64,000 nt of DNA, taken from NCBI GenBank assembly GCA_029237695.1, contig CM055268.1, positions 49,556,418 to 49,620,417 of the forward strand, given 5' to 3'. Source of the stretch: Conchocele bisecta. Taxonomy: Eukaryota > Mollusca > Bivalvia > Lucinida > Thyasiridae. Position numbers and translations under genes: made by a program. The notes under the pieces were generated by a model. It worked only from the letters and a program-made list of their open reading frames with translations, was not told the DNA's origin and did no database searches. Shown here one piece after another: positions 1 through 10,977 of the stretch (position 1 is the stretch's first letter; every line of letters begins with the position of its first letter).

Positions 1-174
1 TGGCTATGTGCGACACACTCATGCCATCATTAACTTGTCTGATTTTTTGAACTTCACAAGGTCTGTATCGCTAAGCCATTTTTACAGCAAAAGTTTGTAA
101 GTTCCTTTTTTGCTTAGGCCAGTTTGCCATGGGGGGCATAGCCATGTTTTATAGTCTTGTTTTACTTCTGAATT

Positions 175-400
175 GTGGCTGTGAATGGAGAAATGGGGCT
201 TGTTGGCTTTGTGACCAGTGTAGCTCCTGATCGAATAGCACACTTATGTAGCCTGATAACTATCTATATTCCTTGTTAGAAGCATAATGGGTGTTTCATT
301 GATGGAATGGCGAACAGTGCAGATCCTGATCAGACTGTGCGGATGCACAGGCTGATCTGGGGCTTGACCCTTCAGCCCCATTTCTCCAGTCACAGCTACA
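175..400. mobile_element. Family A foldback MITE (GTGGCTGTGACTGGAG ends)
   Basis: The ends are complementary (GTGGCTGTGA..GGAGAAATGGGG against CCCCATTTCTCCAGTCACAG). The interior holds a second inverted pair, CAGATCCTGATCAGACTGTG against GCTGATCTGG. First of about 19 copies in the window. No coding capacity, so non-autonomous. Confidence 0.75.
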
Positions 401-744
401 ATTGTAATGCTCCTCGCGTACAGGTTAATTCCTGTCTGTATATGACTGTAAACCCCCATTCAATCAATCAATTGATCAGATACATAGAGAATATTTGAGT
501 AGTGTCTTTTGATTTCTAGTTTATTGGGTGGGGCTAAGAAATGTATAAATTCCACGGATCATTGAAGAATTCTTACCGTTTCCGAGCCGAGTCTGATAAA
601 CTTGATATGAAGACTCGAGCCAGGTATTCTGTATATTGGGTAACGATTTATGCTACCAAATGTGGTATCTGTTGATATGTATTACGCCAATACAAAGCTC
701 ATTACTGATAAAGTGCAAGCTATGCTCATGACTTCTTCTGAAAA

Positions 745-819
745 GTATACATGTATATTGTTACCACTCATTGGAACCGTCTAGTCGAGGCGGTTCTGAT
801 GAGTGTTAACAACATATAC
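745..819. repeat. Short hairpin element (ACCACTCATTTGAACCGTCT type)
   Basis: The two arms are complementary around GAACCGTCT/AGGCGGTTC, with outer GTATAC..GTATAC-like ends. Related hairpins lie at 35937-36004 and 36238-36282, and half of one lies near 33150-33190. SASS6 intron. Confidence 0.6.
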
Positions 820-913
820 TTCTGTGCGTAATTAAGAGAATTATTTTTAATTTTTGTGAAAAAAATTGTGTAGCCTCCATATGTACTGAGTGTAACTGTG
901 TGAACAATTTCAG

Positions 914-1029
914 TGATCCAGTGGCTGAACAAGCAAATCAACGAGACCCAGCTACAGCACCAGCGAGTCGGGGCCTTCGAGATGCCCGGGCCCACAGGTG
1001 GCAGCTTCAGGCCCTCGGGTGCCGCCCTG
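914..1029 (+). CDS. SASS6: SASS6 exon (end of coiled coil), first exon in window
   Basis: The acceptor is TTTCAG at 908-913. The exon begins with the last two bases of a split codon, reads VIQWLNKQINE and stays open to the donor GTCAGT at 1030, in phase 0. The frame also runs a little past the donor, so a slightly longer exon cannot be excluded. The next exon joins in frame. Confidence 0.7.
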
Positions 1030-4000
1030 GTCAGTGTTGATGGTGATGGTGGTAGATGTAGGGCACTCTGGCGGATATAAAAGCCCTTAGCTTTGGGACA
1101 TATATGGCTGTGACTGGAGAAATGGGGCTTATTGGTTTGCAACCAGTGTAGATCCAGATCAGAATGTGCATCTGCACAGTTTGATCAGGATCTGCACTGT
1201 TCGCCAGTCCATCAATAACACACCCATTAAGCTTCTAACAAGCAATATAGATTGTTATCAGGCTACAGGAGTGTGCTATTTGATCAGGCGCAACACTGGT
1301 CACAAATCCCATAAGACCAATTTCTGCAGTCACAGCCACATATGTGACATGTCTGTATTGTACTCGTGGTATGGTTTGAATGATACTTGTTGATCAAGAT
1401 TACAACATTATTGAACTGAAACCAATGTAGGCTCAGATCAGACTGTGAAGGTGCAGGCGGATCTGGGACTATGCCAATCGCATATATTGTAACGTCCCTT
1501 TTCTCTAGCAAAACCAGGCTTATTTCATGTCTACACAGTGTAGATCCCGATCATTCTGTGCATTCATGCAGTCTGAATATAGTCACAGTGAATGGTTATC
1601 TCGCTGAACAGTGAACAATGTAGACCATGATCTCACGAACGATGATGGTCACAAACGCAATATGTCCAGTTTTTCTCAATTGTAGCCTACATCTTCCTCG
1701 GCCTGCATATTGAGACATCCGACTCAAACTCTTTTCTCCATTTATGTTTTGAATGTTTTCTTTGCTCGAAATCAGGCAGTTTGATTGACTTCACAACACA
1801 GCCGTTAAAAATCATTAAGATTTCTAGCATGAGCAGAGCTCCAGTTAAGGTGCATAATTTGACCAACTTGGGGTGAAATTTTGTTATTTTTCATCAAAAA
1901 TGGCAAGTTGGGAGTCCTTTAGAATCATCTCATTGAGACGATTCTAAAGCACTCCGAACTTGCCATTTTTGAGAAATAAGAAATTTACCTCCAAATTACG
2001 CATCTTAACTGGAGCATTGATGAGAACGGAGTATGAATACTTATAAGTTTGTGACCTTGCTTCCAATACCAGTAGCCTATTTCACCAACATTGCAAAGTA
2101 TACTTTAAAATATCTAGCAAAGTATACTTTGAGGGAGAAATTTTCAATTTAAGGATAAATTTATTATTTTTTATTTTACTGAATTTATTACATTATCCGT
2201 GGCCATCTAGTCTACAAAAAGTGGGTATAATTATGTTATCCAAGTGTCTATGCTTGGAAAAAACCTGGCCTTCGTGGCTTTGCCTCGTTTCTTGTTATTG
2301 TACTGAATTTATTACATTATCACAGCCATTTTGGCTGTGATAATGTAATAAATTCTGTATAATAATTCTGCATACTTTTAATCATCAAATATATGCAGTC
2401 GTTAGTTCTATATGACATAATGCATTTCGGAGAAAATAAATGATTACTCCCTCAAAGTATACTTTGCTAGAAAAGTATACTTTGCAATGTTGGTGAAATA
2501 GGCTACAGAGCTGTAGTTAGTGTTAAGTCTGTTTTTCAATTTCAGAAATGCTGAAAGCCTTCATTCTCATTATCATCTAATTCTTTTCCAGCATAATTTT
2601 AGTGCATCCAGTTACGGTTCGACAAATTCCCATCATCCCCCTGATATTGGACGGGGCCCCGGCGTGGGCATACCCAGAAACTACCCCAACCCACACCGGC
2701 AACCCCAGGTATGCAATATTACAGGGACATGTGTGGTTAATTGGGCAGCCATGGTTTTATTGGCTGTCGAGTTAATGCTGATTTGTGACTGCTGCTTCCC
2801 CGCACTTCGAGTCTTAGACTGTTACCCCGTCTCCTACTCCATCACACTGGTTCCCATGGCTCTGTGTAGCCATGCGTAACAATACTACAGAGAACTAGTC
2901 TATTTTAGGTATCGCGGCCTAGTTGAAAGCACTTTTTTTGTCTCGCGGCGGGGCCTGCGCTGACACCGCGATCAGACCACTGCTCGCCCAATTACAAGTC
3001 ACATAAAACAGCAAAAAGTCAGGAACAGCGTCATCACCATCTAGATTTTTTGATAGTTGTGGGTGCGCGCCGAACACCGGAATGTGGGCCGCTATTTGCA
3101 CTCTACCAGAAACAAAATGTCGCTCATCAAACAAAGTTAACCTTTTGACAAAATTACAGCTACATGTATTAATCCAAACAATGTTTTGAAGATTAAAGAA
3201 TGCGACAAAAACGTGAAAAATAAATTCAGTTTGAAATTGTTTGAAAAGACAGTCACAGTAAATGTTGGTAAATCAGATAAAATTGAGACGACCGTGTGCA
3301 TTGTACATGACTTTGTCAAAATTGAACTCCCAGGCCAAGCATCCTGTAAACTTTGTTCAAAGCAGTTCAATTATGAAAGTCGCGGGTATGTTGCCTTGGA
3401 AGATCATGCTAAGTCATGTCAACCAAACACATAGATTTGCTTAAAGAAAAGTTATCCAGTCACAGGTATGAATGGGGTGTCTGAGGTTTTGTCAACTCAC
3501 CGGTTGAAAACTATTTCAGTTTGAGAGAATCATAACCCAAATAATATACAAGGTACATGCATGTGTAGCATCACTATGCTCCCGCAACAATTTCATGAAA
3601 GATGAAATGTGTGCATTTCTAACAAAATGTGAAGGTTGTATTCACACACAAACTGTATTATATTATGAAAATGCTTGACATAAACAGGAAATAAATTGTA
3701 GGCCATTCACAACTATGCCCGCTTAACCCCCGCAGAAATGTTCCTCTTTTTTTCACATTTTACTGTTGCCATCCCATCGTAGGCGTCATCATAGGCGTCA
3801 ACAATTACGTCCAAATGTTGAATATATCCGGATTCCTCAGTCAGATCAGTACCAAACTTTATCAACAACTTTCTTATATTGATGGCTATACACGCAGTGT
3901 CTTGGGTGACCTTGACGTTCGTGGGTGTGCCACTCACCGGCAATCTCCTTGTGTAGCATAGAATCACTTGTTTCATGTACAAGATCAATTTGTGACTGGT

Positions 4001-6334
4001 GTATAGAGAATACCAGGCTATTGTCTTTTGATTTCAAGACTATCAGGCAAGGCTACGAAGTACATAGAAATTCCAACTGTTTCTGAGCCGAGACATTGGA
4101 CATTGCAGACTTGTTTACTTTGTGGCATCATATGTGACTGTGAAACTGGAGGAACGGGGCTTATTGGTTTTGGGCCGAGTCTTGATCTTAATCTGCTAGC
4201 ACACGCCTTGATAATGATCTATACTGTCTGCTACAGGCATGATGGATGTTTTCATTGACTGAATGGCGAACAGTAGACCCAGATCAGACTGCGTGGACAT
4301 GCAGGCTGATCTGGGGCTACGCTGGTCGCATAGCCCATATGCCCCATTTCTCCAGTCACAGTCACAGTCACATATAATGCCATTTCCATGCCATTTTACA
4401 TTACAAGTGCCCAATGAAAACTACACTGGTCACACAAACATGCCCTAGGTTCTTCATCCCAACAGCGGCCCATCTATGTAACCAGTCCCCCCTCACAATG
4501 TCTCCCTACAGGACTGGAGGATGGGCGTGTACATGTATGAATGAATCAATTCTTAATCATATTTTAAACGGTGAATTTTACTGGGATTCACACACTTCAG
4601 ACTAAGTGATCCGTTATAATAAAGGTGCCTAGCACCAGATCAGGACACTGTTTTCCAGTGCTGAAAGTTTCTATTGCCACATTACCAGTGCAGTCCCTCT
4701 TATATGTGGCTGTGACTGTGACGCATGTAGCTTCTGATCAAGTAGCACACTCCTGTAGCCTGATAACGATCTATATTTCTGGTCAGAAGCATGATGGGTG
4801 TTTCATTGATGCAACTGCGAACAGTGCAGATCCTGATCCGACTGTGCAGATGCATAGGCTGATCTTGATCTACACTGGTCGCACCATTTCTCCATTCACA
4901 CCCATATGACATTGCTGTTGAATGGACGTAAAACCCAAACCAATCAATAAATCTCCCTACAGGTGCAGTACAACCCGGGTAACCCCAAGAAGAGTTCGCT
5001 GCCCCTGCCCGTATCTGCCCCACAGAGGCCCGGGGCTCCACCCATACCCGAGGAAATCCGGCCACGTAGTTCACACAATTCTCCGGGATCCAACCATTCG
5101 GCCGGCGATAAAGAAAAGTAAGGGGCTGCTCGTGTAGTCGCACCTCTCCAAGCCGGACACCTGTAGCCGATTTCACCAACATTGCAAAGTATACTTTTCT
5201 TCTAGCAAAGTATACTTTGAGGGAGTAATCATTTATTTTTCCTGAAATGCATTATGTCATATAGAACTAACGACTGCATATATTTGATGATTAAAAGTAT
5301 GCAGAATTATTATACTGAATTTATTACATTATCACAGCCAAATGGCAAATGGCTGTGATAATGTAATAAATTCAGTATAATAAAAATTAATAAATTTATC
5401 ATAAAATTGAAAATTTCTCCCTCTCAGTATACTTTGCTAGATAAGTATATATATTGCAATGTTGGTGAAATAGACACCTGGGGATCTTCATATGTGGCTG
5501 TGACTGGAGAAGTGGGCTTATGGGATTTGTGGCCAATGTAGCTCCTGATCATGTAGCACACTCCTGTATGTAGCATGATAACGATCTATATTGCTTGTTA
5601 GAAGCATGTTTCATTGATGGAATGACGACCAGGGCAGATCCTGATCAGACTGTGCGGATGCACATGCTGATCTGGATCTACACTGGTCGCAAGACCCTTC
5701 AAAGTTCCCCACACCTGGAAAAAGATAATGTGGGATTAAAAGTGTTTTTTCTAATCTTACTAGGGCTGTTTTGTTCACAACTGCATCTGCTATTTGCATG
5801 ATTCTATCACAGTCTATTATGTTCCACATGTAATATGTTATTGTCACAAGAGAACATGATCGGCATTTATTGGTCACAAGTTGACATTTTTGTCAGCCAG
5901 TCTACAATACAATGGGTTCAATACTCGCCATGGGCATGAAAACTACACTCGTAGCATTTCCATCCCACTGATCGTTTGTACGAGACTTGAAACCTTGTCT
6001 TTATTTGTGGCTGTGACCCAATTTCTCTAGTAACAGCGACCTATATTACTTTAACTATTTGTTTATTTATTGTTTAATAGCTAACTTTAGCTTGGATATT
6101 CATTTTCTACTATCTATGTGTGATTTCAGTGACCCGCCGTTAGACCCGCGATACCTCCAGAAGAGGGACGATGCAATATCTATGCGAGGTGTTCCCGGGG
6201 CCACTGCCGCCCGCAGCCACTCGCCACCCATCATCCAGTCTACCCGTCTCAGTCAGCAGCTCATCGTGCCCAAACCCACACACCAACACCCGCCCCTCGC
6301 CTCCGCCTACTTCCCTGGCCAGAAAGGATCCTGA
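914..6334 (+). CDS. SASS6: SASS6 (SAS-6) centriole assembly protein, C-terminal four exons
   Basis: Partial gene, 5' part outside the window. Four exons, 914-1029, 2592-2708, 4963-5117 and 6130-6334, join in phase with GT/AG introns into about 197 codons ending in TGA. The start reads VIQWLNKQINETQL, which resembles the end of the SAS-6 coiled coil. A Pro/Ser/Gly-rich, probably disordered tail follows. Near the end come LDPRYLQKRDD and a final SAYFPGQKGS, matching the vertebrate SASS6 C-terminus as I remember it (SAYFPGQ near the stop). SAS-6 family proteins oligomerise into the nine-spoked cartwheel that templates centrioles; the N-terminal head domain and most of the coiled coil would lie to the left. 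Introns 1-3 carry MITEs of families A, B and C and a zinc-finger ORF relic. The name rests on two short conserved motifs, so it is likely rather than certain. Confidence 0.75.
1101..1343. mobile_element. Family A foldback MITE
   Basis: Full-length copy with TATGGCTGTGACTGGAGAAA at the left and a complementary right end. The inner module reads CAGTTTGATCAGGATCTGCA. It starts 71 bp after a SASS6 exon donor. Confidence 0.75.
1836..2015. mobile_element. Family C foldback MITE (GAGCTCCAGTTAAGGTGCG ends)
   Basis: An almost perfect palindrome of about 180 bp. The arms are GAGCTCCAGTTAAGGTGC / GCATCTTAACTGGAGC, then AAAAATGGCAAGTTGGGAGT and its complement, around a core TAGAATCATCTC..GAGACGATTCTA. 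Other copies lie at 24370-24556 and 30179-30365. SASS6 intron. Confidence 0.8.
2072..2506. mobile_element. Family B palindromic MITE with internal insertion
   Basis: The ends are TAGCCTATTTCACC / GGTGAAATAGGCTA and the centre is a near-perfect palindrome (TTATCACAGCCATTTTGG and its complement). It is longer than the usual 300 bp because about 105-140 bp near 2197-2320 duplicates and disrupts the centre. CAG flanks both ends, consistent with a 3-bp target duplication. Confidence 0.8.
2592..2708 (+). CDS. SASS6: SASS6 exon, Pro/Gly/Ser-rich linker
   Basis: A pyrimidine-rich acceptor (TTCTTTTCCAG, ending 2591) and a donor GTATGC at 2709 bound 39 codons in phase 0. The product is low-complexity (HNFSASSYGSTNSHHPP, then GPGVGIPRNYPNPHRQPQ), as expected for the disordered SAS-6 tail. 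The alternative TTTTAG acceptor at 2602 would break the frame. Confidence 0.65.
3186..3434 (+). pseudogene. BED/hAT-like zinc-finger ORF fragment
   Basis: An 82-residue open frame inside a SASS6 intron. The C-terminal half reads IELPGQASCKLCSKQFNYE, then SRGYVALEDHAKSC: a CxxC pair, a Gly/Ala/Leu hydrophobic stretch and a His/Cys pair. That order (CxxC-K.FNY-RG..ALE.H) is typical of BED-like fingers at the N-terminus of hAT-type transposases and their domesticated relatives. The N-terminal half is Lys-rich and unrecognised. No transposase catalytic region follows before the next exon, so this is probably a transposon relic or a captured finger. It could also be a small gene; nothing here separates these options. 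Confidence 0.4.
3435..4129. other. SASS6 intron; single relic of the GTTAGTCGGATCATTACC satellite motif
   Basis: No gene is supported. At about 3765-3935 there is one diverged copy of the roughly 165 bp motif (GTCCAAATGTTGAATAT, then ATCAGTACCAAACTTTATCA, then GGGTGACCTTGAC) that is tandemly amplified at 22522-23680. Confidence 0.5.
4130..4374. mobile_element. Family A foldback MITE
   Basis: Complementary ends TATGTGACTGTGAAACTGGA and CCCCATTTCTCCAGTCACAG. The inner half carries the variant GTGGACATGCAGGCTGATCT. Confidence 0.7.
4701..4907. mobile_element. Family A foldback MITE
   Basis: Left end TATATGTGGCTGTGACTGTG with part of the arm deleted; right end CCATTTCTCCATTCACACCC. It ends about 55 bp before a SASS6 exon acceptor. 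Confidence 0.7.
4963..5117 (+). CDS. SASS6: SASS6 exon, Pro/Ser-rich tail
   Basis: The acceptor is CTCCCTACAG (ends 4962) and the donor GTAAGG is at 5118. It has 51 codons plus 2 nt (phase 2) with a Pro/Ser-rich product (for example PKKSSLPLPVSAPQRPGAPP). It joins the final exon to give ..DKENDPPLDPRYL. It lies between a family A MITE ending about 4907 and a family B MITE starting at 5163. Confidence 0.7.
5163..5476. mobile_element. Family B palindromic MITE
   Basis: Ends GTAGCCGATTTCACCAAC and GTTGGTGAAATAGACACCTG, CTG on both sides, and central palindrome AATGTAATAAATTCAGTATA. It starts 46 bp after a SASS6 donor. Confidence 0.8.
5491..5700. mobile_element. Family A MITE, right end missing
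   Basis: Left end TATGTGGCTGTGACTGGAGA and the inner module through CTGATCTGGATCTACACTGG. The right terminal repeat is replaced by unrelated sequence. It abuts the family B element that ends at 5476. Confidence 0.65.
5895..6010 (+). repeat. tRNA-like SINE fragment
   Basis: The B-box-like GGGTTCAATACTCGCC is followed by GGGCATGAAAACTAC, CATTTCCATCCCACTG and GAGACTTGAAACC. These are in the same order as in the fuller copies at 8026-8210 and 27556-27740. Confidence 0.6.
6130..6334 (+). CDS. SASS6: SASS6 last coding exon with stop
   Basis: The acceptor is TGATTTCAG (ends 6129). The single first base completes the Asn codon from the previous exon, and 68 codons then run to TGA at 6332-6334. LDPRYLQKRDDAISMRG and the terminal SAYFPGQKGS are the most recognisable SAS-6 features in the window. 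GC content is clearly higher than the flanking intergenic DNA. Confidence 0.8.
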
Positions 6335-7180
6335 TGTTGAACACCACCCGATCTGCACCCGTGATTGTAAAACTTATGTACTCTGTTCTCATGCTTGAAA
6401 TCAGAAAGTTTGATTGGTCGAGACTGAGCTGAGCTCAGTCTCGACCATTCACACTGCCTGATTACGAATTTGGAGAACATGCTCGGAAGGTTTTATAAGC
6501 ACGGACCCAGGTCCCCGAATATACATACCAACTGCACCATCTAGGTGTCCTGATACAGCTGTGCTCCGTCTGTGCTCAGTCTCGCTGCCTGACTTCGAGT
6601 ACCGTACTCGGAATGTTTTACAAGCACCAGCCCGGGTACCAAAATATACCTACAAACAGACGCGTTCAACCTTGATGAGAAGATGTAGGGGATTACATGG
6701 CTATACTGTATGGATATGGCCATTGCATTGACTTCTCGAGCTTAATGGTAGCGTACTGCTGAACGGTGGTGGTGACGGTTGCATTGGGTGTTTTGCAACA
6801 AGGACGATGTGTTCTATATAAATCTGTCTGTATCTGGCCTTGTGTAAAACCCCAATCATTCAATATATATAACTCAAGAATGACGAGCTCTGACAGATGT
6901 GTATTGAAACGCACATTCATACCAAGTGAATACATAACGCATCCTTTTTTTTTCTTCAAACGGGTGTATGAATTGAAAAGAACGTTTATAATAAACCTGA
7001 CTCATTATTATACTGGGCAGCGAGCTTCCAGGACGCAACAATACGTGCAACCAGAGTAGTCCCAAATCGGCAAGTGCTATTTCTGTCATTGTATTCAGTA
7101 TTCTTACCGATGGATCATGCGCCGTTGTGAGGGTACACCCATCTTTAATGATGAATCCATCCTTGCCCAGATTCCAACCT
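6335..7180. other. SASS6 3' UTR or intergenic; a short hairpin only
   Basis: No coding frame can be supported. It holds a palindrome around 6390-6470 (TTTGATTGGTCGAGACTGAG with its complement) and a diverged partial second copy near 6560-6620. The rest resembles unique sequence and may be 3' UTR up to the AATAAA at 6990. Confidence 0.4.
6990..6995 (+). terminator. Candidate polyadenylation signal AATAAA for SASS6
   Basis: The hexamer AATAAA lies 655 bp after the SASS6 stop in otherwise unremarkable, non-repetitive sequence. It is a candidate 3' end only; no transcript evidence is available. Confidence 0.35.
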
Positions 7181-7477
7181 GCAGCCTATTTCAACATTGC
7201 AAAGTATACTTTTCTAGTATAATTTGAGGGAGAAATTTTCAATTTAAGGATACATTTATTAATTTTCATTATACTGAATTTATTACATTATCACAGCCAT
7301 TTTGGCTGTGATAATGTAATAAATTCAGTATATTAATTCTGCATATTTTTATTCATCAAATATATGCAGTCGTTAGATCTATATGAAATAATGCATTTCG
7401 GGGAAAATAAATGATTACTCCCTCAAAGTATACTTTGCTAGATAAGTATGCTTTGCAATTTTGATGAAATAGGCTAC
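7181..7477. mobile_element. Family B palindromic MITE
   Basis: Ends CAGCCTATTTCAACATTGC and GATGAAATAGGCTACTGG, CTG on both sides, and centre TTATCACAGCCATTTTGG with its complement. Confidence 0.8.
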
Positions 7478-7820
7478 TGGTCTCGCGGATGATACTTAAT
7501 TCTGTATGACTAACTGCTGCTGGGACGTTGGACTATTTCACTTTTCCTGTCAGTATATGATCTTGTTGAACAGATCTACCCCCATTACAACAGGTAACAT
7601 ATGGGATTCGACCCCGTTAACCTGGTCTAAAATGACCTTAACTGTTGACAGGCCATTAAATACCAATAACTCAATAATAACAATAACACTTGTAAAGTCC
7701 CAATAAATCGGCATACTCACCAACTTAACTTAACTTGATGTGACATGAGTGAATTTGCATGTGGATCAGGGTATACAACTACTGCAATGAAGTTGTGTCT
7801 TCCCATGTGGCAGCTTAATT

Positions 7821-8027
7821 GTGGCTGTGACTGAAGAAATGGGTTTTGTGACCAGCATAGCTCCTGATCAAATAGCACACTCCTGCAGTCTGATAACGAG
7901 CTATGTCACTTAATATTAGAAGCATTATGGGTGTTTCATTAATTGATGAACAGTGCAGATCCTGATCTGGCTAATCTGGATCTACACTGGTCACAAAATC
8001 CATAATCCCCATTTATCCTGTCACAGT
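7821..8027. mobile_element. Family A foldback MITE
   Basis: Left end GTGGCTGTGACTGAAGAAAT and right end CCCCATTTATCCTGTCACAG. It directly abuts a SINE at 8026. Confidence 0.7.
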
Positions 8028-8210
8028 GATGGGTTCTGGCCTATGGGTTAGAATACCTGACTTCCAATCTGCAGGTTGTGGATTTAAACCTCGCCTTGGG
8101 CATCAAACATACTTTCATAATATTTCCATCCCACTGGTCTTTAAACTGTGGTCCCGTCTCTATATGACCCTAGCTGTTGGTGGGACGTTAAACCCTTTCA
8201 CTTTTTTTTT
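8026..8210 (+). repeat. tRNA-derived SINE (GGGTTCTGGCCTATGGG head)
   Basis: Shows A-box-like TGGCCTATGGGTTAG and B-box-like GTGGATTTAAACCTCGCC about 40 bp apart, then a body CATTTCCATCCCACTGGTC and TATATGACCCTAGCTGTTG, ending GGACGTTAAACCC. Other copies: 20171-20288, 27556-27740, 30628-30780 and 42752-43056. Confidence 0.65.
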
Positions 8211-8860
8211 TCAGTCACATGAAGAAACATTCATGTACCTTGAACATCCACTCTGTATGATTAGAATCTCATCATTTTGCCGTTGGTAGTTAGCCTACTT
8301 AGTGACTGAATGGCAAACAGCGTAGGCCCTGTGATCTGAGTCTACTCTGGCCGCAAACGTCGTAAAGTATTTTTTTGTCAGCCCGTGGCAATGACCAAAA
8401 TGAGTGATCAACTTGTCTGATCAAACAAGCACAGGAACGCCCTTTTCTACATGTGAACATATCTGCAATTTCCATGTGCAATCTCATTTTCATGTTGGAT
8501 GTCTTGTTACGAGTCGATACATTGGCCAGTAATGCAAACTGCCTGCTGTTTATCTGTGAACAAAGCATTGTTATGCCCCACATCACCGAATGGTGACTAT
8601 ACGTTAATACATTACCAGTATCAGACCACCACAAACACGTTCGCATACTAACTTGTATACCAAAGGAATCTCTGAATGAAAGTTTGCATATGCATTAAAA
8701 GTGAAGACCATTTCATCTGTTCTTCATAAATCACATGGCACATGTGGGCACTGGCTTACTTGACGAGGAGTCGAGTGATTTTGCTGGGGGTAATGATGGT
8801 GTCTGACTAGATTAAGAGGCTGCATATTCATTCTTAGATTTCACATCTACCCTCTGTAGT

Positions 8861-9293
8861 GGGTGGTGGTCGGGAGAACGCGACTGCGTAAATTAACGGT
8901 ATGGGTTCCTCCTTATAGGAATCACGATTTTCCTGGTTTGGCCCTCCGGTACGTTTTTATCGTTGGCTCTTTTGTTACCTGGGAGTTGAATTGGGTTATT
9001 GCCCATTATAAAAGTAGTAAGATTATTACTGATCCTACTGCTTTTGGGAGGGGGCCAAGTGATTCTGGTGTGGCGAGGACCTGGCATCAGATCAGGATTA
9101 TTCTGATTTCAGGGCTGAATATATAGTTTTTTTATTGTAAATATTCAGTTCTGATTTTGGGACTTTCCACCCATTTGTACATGTACTTGAACATGTACTT
9201 GTACAGGTAATATATGGGATTTAGTACTATACCCATTGACCCGGCTTTAAATGACCTTAGCTGTTGATAGGCCATTAAACCCCAACAAACAAA
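8861..9293 (+). repeat. SINE family 2 (V-SINE-like, AAACAAAC tail)
   Basis: Head GGTGGTCGGGAGAACGCG and TAACGGTATGGGTTCCTCC (A- and B-box-like). The body has GGAGGGGGCCAAGTGATTC and CCTGGCATCAGATCAGG, and the tail is GATAGGCCATTAAACCCC plus AACAAACAAAC. The same order recurs at 40607, 43056, 45662, 46641 and 56034. It resembles widespread molluscan SINEs (possibly the RUDI type), but I cannot confirm that without alignment. Confidence 0.65.
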
Positions 9294-9489
9294 CTTTCCT
9301 CTGTAACAAGCACCGGTTCTACTCGGATCCGGATGCTGTGCCCAATATGACCTAGCTGTTGCTGGGACATATTATCCAGTCACTCGCTCCAAGAGCTGTC
9401 TCTCCTGGTTACCCACTTTACCGGTTATAACATATTAACAAATGCTCGTATATCCGGTTGATTTATCAATTCTCAGTAACAGCATAATC

Positions 9490-9640
9490 TTAGAATGCGG
9501 GAAACGAAAATTGTCGTCTGCTGTTTTTCTATTTCGTATTTATTTTTAATAAAACAAATATGGTTCAACAGTACTTATGATTTTAAAGTAAATAGCAGGC
9601 GATAGTCAACAAATTTTATTCACTGTTGTGAAGGTCTATT
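9490..9640. mobile_element. Family E (TTAA type) foldback, degraded
   Basis: Contains AAAATTGTCGTCTGCTGTTT and, about 100 bp on, AAATAGCAGGCGATAGTCAA as the diverged complement. The clear TTAA termini of better copies are missing. Confidence 0.45.
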
Positions 9641-9946
9641 AATTTATGTATACATATAACAACGTTTTAAAGGCAAATAAGAAATTACTATTTTTGAGAA
9701 GGCATTCTCTGGCCTGAACGTGTGTTAAATAATTTGCATTCAGCATAATCACTGAAATGTCATACATTACTTTTGTTTATTTTGGTAATCGGGTACTTAT
9801 TATTATTCCTTCCAGACCTGTTTGCCGTATGCTAGGAACCATCAGCAGACAAAGTGCCACCTATACAAATGCATGTATATAGTGGAATCTCTCGAAACTG
9901 GATAGGTTCCAGTGTAGTTCAGTATCTATCAGCATTGCAGGACATG
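9641..9946. other. Intergenic, nothing recognised
   Basis: AT-rich sequence without a supportable coding frame, repeat ends or RNA signature. Confidence 0.4.
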
Positions 9947-10172
9947 TGAGACATGCCATGTGATTTTGTACCTAAGAACATGTGCGATATATCGTGAAAA
10001 ATATTGACTAAATTTACAATATTTTCCTTAAATGACATTGAAAGTTGATGAATCTGCATTTAACTGTGAAAAAAATGTCATCTTTCGACGACATCATTGA
10101 CAGAAAAAGTTCCTGTTTTCATGAACAATCGCACATGTTCTTAGGTACAAAATCACATGGCTTGTGTCATAT
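9947..10172. mobile_element. Family K foldback (GAGACATGCCATGTGATTTTG ends)
   Basis: Left GTGAGACATGCCATGTGATT then ACCTAAGAACATGTGCGAT; right arm ATCGCACATGTTCTTAGGTA then AAAATCACATGGCTTGTGTC. Sister copies at 24080-24265 and 58498-58680; half of one near 38840. Confidence 0.7.
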
Positions 10173-10281
10173 ATGTGTACAGAGACCACCAATACCGACA
10201 AATTGTAGTGAAAACAATGTTGAACAAATTGAACACACTAAAAAATTCCTGGCACCCAGTTGTACTTGTATGAGTAAATAA

Positions 10282-10620
10282 TCTTTCTGGTAATACACAA
10301 TATATTGGAACATCATTTGTTTTGTTATAATAATTATAAAGTTAACACTGAACCGACATGCACTATTTCATGCCAACTTCATACTGTTCCATTATGTAGA
10401 CACGGGGGACATTTTGTAAAAATAAAAAATAGCCACAAATGGTGCAAATCTTGATGAGACAGCTCTTTATGAGCCGGCTCATCATTATCTACACTGTTTG
10501 CAAATATTAGGAAAAAGGTCTCTAGTTGAAAGGGTTAATAGTGTGTGGCCAGTGCAGTCACTTGTATCTATTTGCTTGGCAATAAGTACCAGGGCCATCC
10601 TAAACCATATAGAGTTTTGT
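10282..10620. other. Intergenic; fragment of a family G (TTAA) element
   Basis: At 10425-10510 CAAATCTTGATGAGACAGCT and GAGCCGGCTCATCATTATCT form the family G core hairpin. Nothing else is recognised. Confidence 0.45.
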
Positions 10621-10621
10621 A

Positions 10622-10850
10622 ATATGTGGCTGTGACTGGAGAAATGGGGCTTATTGATTTTCTGACCAGTGTAGCTCCTGATAAAATATTGCACTCGTGT
10701 TATATCGCTTGTTAGATTATGATGGTGTTTCATTGATGTAATGCTGAATAGTGCAGATCCTGATCAGACTGTGCGGATGCACAGGCTGATCTGGATCTAC
10801 ACTGGTCGCAAAACACATGATCCCCATTTCTCCAGTCACGGTCACATATA
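10622..10850. mobile_element. Family A foldback MITE
   Basis: Full-length copy with ATATGTGGCTGTGACTGGAG and CCCCATTTCTCCAGTCACGG ends. Confidence 0.75.
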
Positions 10851-10977
10851 AGGGGCACAAGCTGAGAAAAGTGACCTTAGAACATTTGTCACCAGTACAG
10901 ATCCTGATAATAATTGTACTCCATAGTCAATAGATCAATCAAAAACTGTTATTCATGTCCATAATCAATGTTAATAT

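Noticed and set aside
2602..2708. Alternative acceptor TTTTAG for the second SASS6 exon
   Set aside because: It would shift the frame relative to the preceding phase-0 donor; the TTCTTTTCCAG acceptor keeps phase and has the better pyrimidine tract.
4700..5182. 160-codon frame on the - strand
   Set aside because: Covers a family A MITE and the complement of a SASS6 exon; the + strand exon has proper splice sites and continues the protein.
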